From an uncultured bacterium (GTDB lineage Bacteria; Bacteroidota; Bacteroidia; Bacteroidales; Paludibacteraceae): 19,719 nucleotides of DNA. The DNA is taken from NCBI GenBank assembly GCA_946183755.1, contig CAMHCZ010000013.1, forward strand, positions 1 through 19,719, given 5' to 3'. The notes beneath the pieces were generated by a model. It searched no databases, was not told the origin of the DNA, and saw nothing but the letters and a program-made list of their open reading frames with translations. This document shows positions 14,250 through 19,719 of the stretch, piece after piece. The position numbers and the translations under genes are program-made. Numbering within the stretch: position 1 is the stretch's first letter; each line of letters begins with the position of its first letter.

Positions 14250-15791
14250 CTACTGCTTAGGAGCCATCACCACAAGGGGAACAATCATCTCCTCCATGGA
14301 CACGCCGCCGTGCTGGAACGTGTCCTTATAATAACTCACATAATAATTGTAGTTGTTAGGATAGGCGAAGAAGTCGTCGCCAGTGGCGAAGATGTAAGCC
14401 GAGCTAATATTAGGCGACGTGAGTCCGACCTTCTTTGGCTGAAGCACTTCAAGCACGTCCTTCTTGCTGTAGCCGAGGTTCTTGCCCACCTTATACCTTA
14501 GATTCACATTCGTGGCCTTGTCGCCTACGACCTTTATAGGATTTTTCACCCTGATAGTGCCGTGGTCTGTTGTCAGAACGACCTTATAACCCTTGCTGGC
14601 GATGGCCTTGAACAACGCCTTCGCTGAAGAATGACGGAACCACGACTGCGTGAGCGAACGGTAGGCGGACTCGTCCTTAACAAGCTCGCGCATCATCTTG
14701 CTGTCGGTCTTGGCGTGCGATAGCATATCCACAAAGTTCATGACACACACGTTGAGCTCATTGCCTCCGAGCTCGTCGATTTTCCTGATGAGGTTCTCGC
14801 CAAAATCCGAGTTGTTTATCTTGGCGTATGAATGATTGTACTTCTTGCGGAAACGCTCGAAGACGGTGCCGAGCAGTTCTTCCTCCTTCATGTTCTTGCC
14901 TTCGTCCTCTTCCTCGTCAACCCAGTACTGCGGATACAGTTCCTGAATCTGCGCCGGAGTCAGTCCGCTGAATATTGCGTTCCTCGCATATTGTGTGGCT
15001 GTAGGCAGAATGCTGAAGTAAGCGTCTTCGCTGTCGATGGTGAAGTATTCCGCTACATCGTCGCGTATAGACAGCCACTGGTCGTATCTGAAATTGTCGA
15101 TGACAATCATAAACACCTTGTCGCCATTGTCAAGCATCGGGAACACGACTTTCTTCATGATGTCGTGGCTCATCATAGGCCTGTCGGCGCTGGCGATCCA
15201 GCCTTCGTATGACTTGGCTACGAACTTCGCGAACGCGTTGTTGCCCTCGGACTTCTGCATCTGAAGAATCTCCTTCATGTCGTTGTCAGCCTCATCCAAC
15301 TCCATCTCCCAGTGCAACAGACGCTTGTAGAGCGCCTTCCAGTCGTCGGCCGTGCGGCACTCGTCTATCTGCATACCGATTTTCGGGAACTCCTGACGAT
15401 AGGTGTTGGTCGTCTGGTCGCTTATGATGTCCTTTTGGTGTATGTGCTTCTTGAGCGTAAGGATTATCTGCTTGGGATTGACCGGCTTGAGCAAGTAGTC
15501 GGCTATCTTGTTACCTATGGCCATGTCCATGATGTCCTCCTCCTCGTTCTTGGTTATCATGACCACCGGAATCGACGGCCTGATGTCCTTTATCCTCGCC
15601 AATGTCTCAAGACCGCTGAGACCAGGCATATTCTCGTCGAGGAAAATTATGTCGTAGATGGAATTGGCGCACATCTCTATGGCGTCCTGACCGTTCGACG
15701 CGCTCTCCACCTCATAGCCCTTGTCCTGCAGGTACAGGAAATATGGTTTCAGCAAATCCTGCTCATCGTCTATCCAAAGTATCTTGCTCAT
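14250..15791 (-). CDS. porX: PorX: T9SS response regulator with PglZ/alkaline-phosphatase-fold effector domain
   Basis: A 513-residue two-domain regulator. Residues 1 to about 120 are a receiver domain with Asp8 and Asp9, phospho-acceptor Asp52 (FLDENMPG), Thr79 (VVMITKN) and Lys101 (LLKPVNP), all conserved. After a helical linker (about 130-215) comes a PglZ domain of the alkaline-phosphatase superfamily. Candidate metal ligands and nucleophile are Asp near 231 (IDNFRYDQW), Thr near 263-265 (LPTATQ), Asp near 354 and His near 358 (NFVDMLSHA), Asp-His near 408 (TTDHGT) and His near 493 (QHGGVSMEE). This architecture identifies PorX, which with sensor PorY controls T9SS genes in Porphyromonas; its PglZ domain has been reported to be a phosphodiesterase acting on oligonucleotides. 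It is the second gene of an operon, 15 nt after porW. No PorY gene is in the window. Confidence 0.92.
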   Translation of the reverse strand: MSKILWIDDEQDLLKPYFLYLQDKGYEVESASNGQDAIEMCANSIYDIIFLDENMPGLSGLETLARIKDIRPSIPVVMITKNEEEDIMDMAIGNKIADYLLKPVNPKQIILTLKKHIHQKDIISDQTTNTYRQEFPKIGMQIDECRTADDWKALYKRLLHWEMELDEADNDMKEILQMQKSEGNNAFAKFVAKSYEGWIASADRPMMSHDIMKKVVFPMLDNGDKVFMIVIDNFRYDQWLSIRDDVAEYFTIDSEDAYFSILPTATQYARNAIFSGLTPAQIQELYPQYWVDEEEDEGKNMKEEELLGTVFERFRKKYNHSYAKINNSDFGENLIRKIDELGGNELNVCVMNFVDMLSHAKTDSKMMRELVKDESAYRSLTQSWFRHSSAKALFKAIASKGYKVVLTTDHGTIRVKNPIKVVGDKATNVNLRYKVGKNLGYSKKDVLEVLQPKKVGLTSPNISSAYIFATGDDFFAYPNNYNYYVSYYKDTFQHGGVSMEEMIVPLVVMAPKQ

Positions 15792-15799
15792 TGATAAAA

Positions 15800-15805
15800 C
15801 TCCTT
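15800..15805 (-). promoter_or_regulatory. Shine-Dalgarno sequence of porX
   Basis: AAGGAG on the minus strand, 8 nt before the porX ATG and directly after the porW stop (TGATAAGGAG). Strong SD sites are uncommon in Bacteroidetes, and the other genes here lack one, so it supports this start and suggests efficient initiation next to the porW stop. Confidence 0.65.
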
Positions 15806-15806
15806 A

Positions 15807-18800
15807 TCACTTTAAATAATGTTCTCTGTTGAATTTCTCATATCCGTCGAAGTCGGCTGTGCGGACAAGCTCCTCCTTGTTCTCGGTGGAGATTATGGCG
15901 TTTCTGTACTGCACCTTCTGCAGAGGAGCGAACATCTGCCTTTCTCTCAACGCGCCGAACATGTAGTTCTTTGCCTCGTAGGCATTCATGAACTTCTCTA
16001 CCGTCACGACCGCCTTGTCCTCGAATCTGTAAATCTTGACCTGCAGACGTGCTCCGCCGTAATACATCGAGTTGTAACGCTCTATCAACGACTTCAGCCT
16101 GTCGTAATCCACTCCTGTTCCGGTTATGAGAATCGCGTACTCGTGTGTCGCCAGCAGGTCCTCGGTGTATTTGCCTTCCTGCGGCACGACTCTTATTATG
16201 CCGTCGTCCTTCTTTGCCGCTTCTTCCTTGTCTTTGCCTGCGGCTTCATCCTTCTTTGCCTCCGCCTTATTCTTGCCGTCCTTGTCCTTAGACTTCTTCT
16301 GCTCCTTATTGTTCTGATTGTTCAGTTCCTCGGCTGCCGCCTCGAGCAACTCGCGCTCAAGCCTTGCCTCCTCGGCTTTCTCGTCGGCCTCCTTAGCCAG
16401 TTTCTCGGCAGCCAGAGCCGCGTCCACAAGACTTCGTCTCTGCGCCTCAGCTGAAGCAAGGTCGATGTTCTCGGCCTTTCTCAGCGGCAATATGCTGTCG
16501 TTGTAATATGTGAGATAGTCGTCGAAGCTTCTGCCGTGTCTGAGCAATATAAGGTTGTGGGCGGAGATGATGACCGCCTTGCAGGAATCCGTACCAACGT
16601 AACGCTTGAGCGCCGCATCCTGCTCGATGTTGGCGATGTACCAGAACGCCTCGTTCATGTCACCCAACGAGCTGACCATAAGCACATTGCTCTCTGGTGC
16701 GAATTTCTCTTTCGTTATGTCGAAGTCCTTGACGATGAAACCGCCGAAGTTGTACGACGCCACGTCGAACATCAGAGCGTTCTGATTAAGCTGGTTGTCG
16801 GTTATGAGCATGACGTTGTGCGGCTCGCGCCTGTCGATGGTGAACTGCAGCGTGTCAACGTTCTCCACCAACTCCTCAACCGCAGCCTCTCTCATAGCGA
16901 GAATCGAACCGTGTGTCGAGCCGTACTGCACTCTCCTGCCCTGCTGATAGAGCGCCAGCATGCTCTTGGCCATAGCGCTGACGTCGCTCTCCGGATATTC
17001 GGTCACAAGCTCCTGCATGCCCTTCTCGAAGCCGTCGTTGTCGCCGTTCTTGCCCTTGCTCAACGCATCGACGAACAGCATCTTCGGCATCAGAGGAGAC
17101 AACGGGAAGTTCTCCTTCAGCGTCGCGTAATTAGCCGCAACTGTGTCGAACGAATTTCTTGTGTATGCGTAATATGCCTGCTGATAAAGCGAGTCCTGCA
17201 TCTCCACCATCATCGCCATCTTGCGCTTGTAGTCAGGGTCTTTCAGCACCTTGGCGTATGACGACTCCGGATACTTGCGCACAAGCTGCGAGCGGTACCA
17301 GTTGGCTGCGCTCTCGTCGCCTTTCTGCAGGTTCATCTGGAACATCATGAAGTAAGCGTCAGGCAGACGGCGGTCTCTTGGGAAGCGTCTTTCCAGCTCC
17401 TCGAATGTCTTTATCGCCATCGGCAGGTCCTCAAGCTTGTCCTCGTAGATGCCGCCCATGGCATAGAGCGCATCGGCTATCTGCTCGTCGGACTTCTCCA
17501 TCTGTCCCGGTGTCAGCGGCAACTGTGATATATAGTAATCGACGTTGGTGTTCACGTTCGACTTTATCTCGCTCTTCTCGCCGTTGCCGTCCTCGCTCAT
17601 CTCTTCGGTCAGCAGCTCGCCGTCCTCCTCATCGCCGTAGTCGCTGTCGTTGCTCATGACGGCTTTGTTGGTCCTTCGCCAGTTGTCTTCCAAAGCACGG
17701 ATGCCCCATTTCTTCTGGAACTCGCCCTTGCCCGCCGCCACAAGCTGCGGATTGTAGAAATACCATCCCTTGCCGCCAGCGGCTGGTGTCAGCACCGCAC
17801 CGAAAGCGCCTGCGCTGCTTGACTGCGACGAAGCCAGCTTCGCTTCCTCCTCGGCTTTCTTGCGAGCCTGTTCCTCCTGTTCCTGAAGTTTCTTTATGTG
17901 GGCCTTTATTGCAAGGTTTCTCTCGCTCTCGCTCATCCGCGCCAGGCGCTGCACGCTGTCCTGAGTCACCACCACGTCGTAGTGCTGCGCCAGCTCGCCG
18001 AGTATCAGGCTTCGCTTGGACACACGCAGATAGTCGTCATCCTCAGCCGGCATGAGGCTTGCCGCCTCGGTGTAGAGCGGCTGGGCGAGTATGTACTCGC
18101 TGTCGTTGTAGTACAGGTCGCCGAGCGAGACGAGGGCGCGCACTTTGTCCGAGCCGTTGAGCTTGCTCTTCTCTATCGCCAGTTTGTAGTTCTCTATGGC
18201 CTTGTCCTTCTGCTCGGCGTTCATATAGATTTCGGCTATGGCGACGTAGATTTTGTCTAAACCTTCGGCGTAGCGCTCGTTCTTAGCCATGCGCTTGAGC
18301 TTCTTGACCGCCTTCTCGGTGTTCTGCCAGTCGGACACGGCGTAGCCCACCTTTGAGTTGAACGTCATGTCGAAGTTGGAGCTGTGGCGATATGCCTTCT
18401 TGTAATATTCCTTAGCGTCGAGGTCGTTCTTGTTCTTCTGGCTGAGCTGCGCGAGCACGTAGTAGTCTCTCGTCTTCTGCTTCTTGTATCGCTCGCCGCC
18501 GATGGCTGCCCTCAGCAGTTCCTCCGCCTGCTTGTACTCGTTTCTTTTGAGCGCCAGGTCCGCCTGCGCCGATGCGAATTCGCTCTGCTGGCGGTTGGTG
18601 AGCGGCGCGCGCTCGAGTTTCGTGAGTATGTCGTCGGCGTCGTAGAGCCAGTCCATCTCCGCATAGCAACGCGCGAGCCAGATGTTTGCCTCGGTCACAC
18701 GCTTAGGCTCCTGTGTGAAGTGCTTGGTGACGTAGGTGAATGTGCCGACAGCGCCGAGGAAGTCGCCCTTGTGGAACTGCGCCTTGCCGTGCAGCAGCCA

Positions 18801-19217
18801 GACCTTGCCCATCTGGGGGTTGTACTCCTCCTTCTTCATGAACTGCACGTACTTCGGGTCCTTCGCCTTGCTTGCCTTTTTCTTCGGCTTTACTCTTATG
18901 GAATGGAGTTTCTCCGCCTTGGTCGCTTTCTCTATAGCCCTGTTCATCTGCGATAGGCAGAGCGATGTGTCGGCGTGGTTGCTTATCGGGTACAGGGGGA
19001 TGACTTTCGTGTAGTCGTCCTTGCCGCCGGCGTAGAGCAAGTTGATGCCTTCCTTGTAGCTCTCCTTGCCGTTGAAGTGGACGTTGTAACGTGTCGTCAG
19101 CGAGTGGTAACGCCTTGTCACCCAGTTGTTTTTCTTGGCACACGACGCGAGCGTCAGCACAGCGAGCGCAATAGTCAGCAGGCGTGTCATTTTAGAGGCG
19201 GCTTTTGTCGTGTTCAT
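15807..19217 (-). CDS. porW: PorW/SprE: TPR lipoprotein of the type IX secretion system
   Basis: An 1136-residue lipoprotein. MTRLLTIALAVLTLASC gives a lipobox LASC, preceded by nine residues if the ATG at 19217 is used (19190 is the alternative). An in-frame start at 19322 is rejected because it lies upstream of the promoter. The mature protein opens NNWVTRRYHSLTTRYNVHFNGK, the family's Y-H-x-L-T-[TA]-[RK]-YN-hallmark, then runs through many tetratricopeptide-like helical pairs to about residue 790. Next are a roughly 110-residue domain (about 800-915), a Lys/Glu/Ala-rich coiled linker (about 920-1002) and a second domain of similar pattern (about 1015-1136). PorW/SprE is required for T9SS function and links the periplasmic PorK/N ring to other parts. 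It is first in the porW-porX operon. The TPR part and the hallmark support the name well; the exact start is less sure. Confidence 0.88.
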   Translation of the reverse strand: MNTTKAASKMTRLLTIALAVLTLASCAKKNNWVTRRYHSLTTRYNVHFNGKESYKEGINLLYAGGKDDYTKVIPLYPISNHADTSLCLSQMNRAIEKATKAEKLHSIRVKPKKKASKAKDPKYVQFMKKEEYNPQMGKVWLLHGKAQFHKGDFLGAVGTFTYVTKHFTQEPKRVTEANIWLARCYAEMDWLYDADDILTKLERAPLTNRQQSEFASAQADLALKRNEYKQAEELLRAAIGGERYKKQKTRDYYVLAQLSQKNKNDLDAKEYYKKAYRHSSNFDMTFNSKVGYAVSDWQNTEKAVKKLKRMAKNERYAEGLDKIYVAIAEIYMNAEQKDKAIENYKLAIEKSKLNGSDKVRALVSLGDLYYNDSEYILAQPLYTEAASLMPAEDDDYLRVSKRSLILGELAQHYDVVVTQDSVQRLARMSESERNLAIKAHIKKLQEQEEQARKKAEEEAKLASSQSSSAGAFGAVLTPAAGGKGWYFYNPQLVAAGKGEFQKKWGIRALEDNWRRTNKAVMSNDSDYGDEEDGELLTEEMSEDGNGEKSEIKSNVNTNVDYYISQLPLTPGQMEKSDEQIADALYAMGGIYEDKLEDLPMAIKTFEELERRFPRDRRLPDAYFMMFQMNLQKGDESAANWYRSQLVRKYPESSYAKVLKDPDYKRKMAMMVEMQDSLYQQAYYAYTRNSFDTVAANYATLKENFPLSPLMPKMLFVDALSKGKNGDNDGFEKGMQELVTEYPESDVSAMAKSMLALYQQGRRVQYGSTHGSILAMREAAVEELVENVDTLQFTIDRREPHNVMLITDNQLNQNALMFDVASYNFGGFIVKDFDITKEKFAPESNVLMVSSLGDMNEAFWYIANIEQDAALKRYVGTDSCKAVIISAHNLILLRHGRSFDDYLTYYNDSILPLRKAENIDLASAEAQRRSLVDAALAAEKLAKEADEKAEEARLERELLEAAAEELNNQNNKEQKKSKDKDGKNKAEAKKDEAAGKDKEEAAKKDDGIIRVVPQEGKYTEDLLATHEYAILITGTGVDYDRLKSLIERYNSMYYGGARLQVKIYRFEDKAVVTVEKFMNAYEAKNYMFGALRERQMFAPLQKVQYRNAIISTENKEELVRTADFDGYEKFNREHYLK

Positions 19218-19246
19218 TCTGTTTGTCAGATGGTTTGTAAATCTTA

Positions 19247-19277
19247 CAAAAGTAATCACTTTGCATAATACTTCAAA
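19247..19277 (-). promoter_or_regulatory. Bacteroidetes-type promoter of the porW-porX operon
   Basis: Minus strand TTTG (19277-19274), 19-nt spacer, TACTTTTG (19254-19247): an exact -33/-7 match. The start site would be near 19241, giving a leader of about 24 nt to the ATG at 19217. Confidence 0.75.
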
Positions 19278-19380
19278 AAATCGTAATGCGTTGACCTTTC
19301 TCTCTTTATGTTTAAATAACAATTCATATTCATGCGAAATTAAAATGCGCGCAGCCCTTCCAACTATTCGGCAAAATGAC

Positions 19381-19388
19381 TATACTTG
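19381..19388 (+). promoter_or_regulatory. Weak -7 box for the right-edge gene
   Basis: TATACTTG has one mismatch to TAnnTTTG and lies 45 nt upstream of the ATG at 19434. No -33 TTTG at the right distance. Low support. Confidence 0.2.
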
Positions 19389-19433
19389 TGAATGCTTTCC
19401 AGTGAAAGCTATAACCTTTAGAAAAACACACCT

Positions 19434-19719
19434 ATGGCAAGAATAATAAAGCAAGGCACTTGTGGAAAAAACGGAGATAACCTAACCTGGACTTTAGACA
19501 ACGAAGGACTGCTCACTATAAGCGGGGAAGGAAAAATGAATAATTATTTTTCTGGACTCCCTTTTTTCCCCGACTCCCCATTTAAGAATAACACAAATAT
19601 CACAAAAGTTAAGATTTCGCATGGCGTGACAAGCATTGGAAACGAAGCATTCTCAGAATGCGAAGCGCTGACAAGCATCGAGATTCCGAACTCGGTGACA
19701 AGCATTGGAAATTATGCGT
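19434..19719 (+). CDS. 5' part of a second BspA-type leucine-rich-repeat protein, no signal peptide
   Basis: Open to the right edge (95 codons seen). It starts MARIIKQGTCGKNGDNLTWT, then LDNEGLLTISGEGKM, the N-cap typical of BspA/LRR_5 proteins (TCG-N-TWTLD-G-LTISG-G-M). LRR units follow, with VTSIGNEAFSECEALTSIEI and a second VTSIGNYA. There is no hydrophobic signal segment before the cap, unlike the long BspA-type protein at 6717-9533. It may be cytoplasmic, exported otherwise, or have lost its signal. It is divergent from porW. Confidence 0.8.
   Translation, partial: MARIIKQGTCGKNGDNLTWTLDNEGLLTISGEGKMNNYFSGLPFFPDSPFKNNTNITKVKISHGVTSIGNEAFSECEALTSIEIPNSVTSIGNYA

Noticed and set aside
15819..18260. 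Several plus-strand frames opposite porW
   Set aside because: All are Leu/Val/Arg/Ser-rich translations of the PorW antisense strand, without a start context or domain.
1..19719. Mobile element, CRISPR array, integron or phage remnants
   Set aside because: No transposase, integrase, regular short-repeat array or target-site duplication was seen; the repeats present are LRR modules and terminators.

Overview
The window looks like a chromosomal segment of a Bacteroidales bacterium, probably Prevotellaceae or a related lineage carrying a type IX secretion system (T9SS). The evidence is PorX-, PorW/SprE- and GldJ-type proteins, BspA-type leucine-rich-repeat surface proteins, a 2-oxoglutarate:ferredoxin oxidoreductase pair, and several promoters of the Bacteroidetes type (TTTG near -33, TAnnTTTG near -7). 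No insertion sequence, CRISPR array, tRNA or rRNA was seen.

Layout, left to right. The left edge holds the 3' end of a plus-strand gene (possibly an M16 peptidase), facing a small secreted protein across a shared bidirectional terminator. A histidine-phosphatase gene with its own promoter precedes that small gene. Next is a Zn/Cd/Pb-type P1B ATPase with a His/Cys-rich N-terminus, flanked by two almost identical terminators. The korAB operon follows, then a large BspA-type surface protein with a C-terminal sorting-like tail. The 500-nt gap upstream of that gene contains a promoter, a structured region and a terminator, which together look like a stand-alone small RNA of about 280 nt (Bacteroidales-1 or 6S-like is the best guess). 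asnS comes next.

The right half is a T9SS-related block. It has a GldJ-like SUMF1-domain lipoprotein, a divergent c-di-AMP synthase (cdaA), and then, convergent with cdaA and only 4 nt away, the two-gene operon porW(sprE)-porX. PorW is a TPR lipoprotein of the T9SS machine. PorX is a response regulator fused to a PglZ/alkaline-phosphatase-fold domain reported to be a phosphodiesterase acting on oligonucleotides. A second BspA-type gene, without a signal peptide, runs off the right edge.

How the genes may work together (inference): GldJ and PorW belong to the T9SS/gliding envelope machinery, PorX regulates it, and the BspA-type protein with a sorting-like tail is a plausible cargo. The position of the cyclic-dinucleotide synthase between gldJ and porX raises the possibility of c-di-AMP input into T9SS control. 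The other genes (asnS, korAB, metal exporter) are housekeeping or stress genes.
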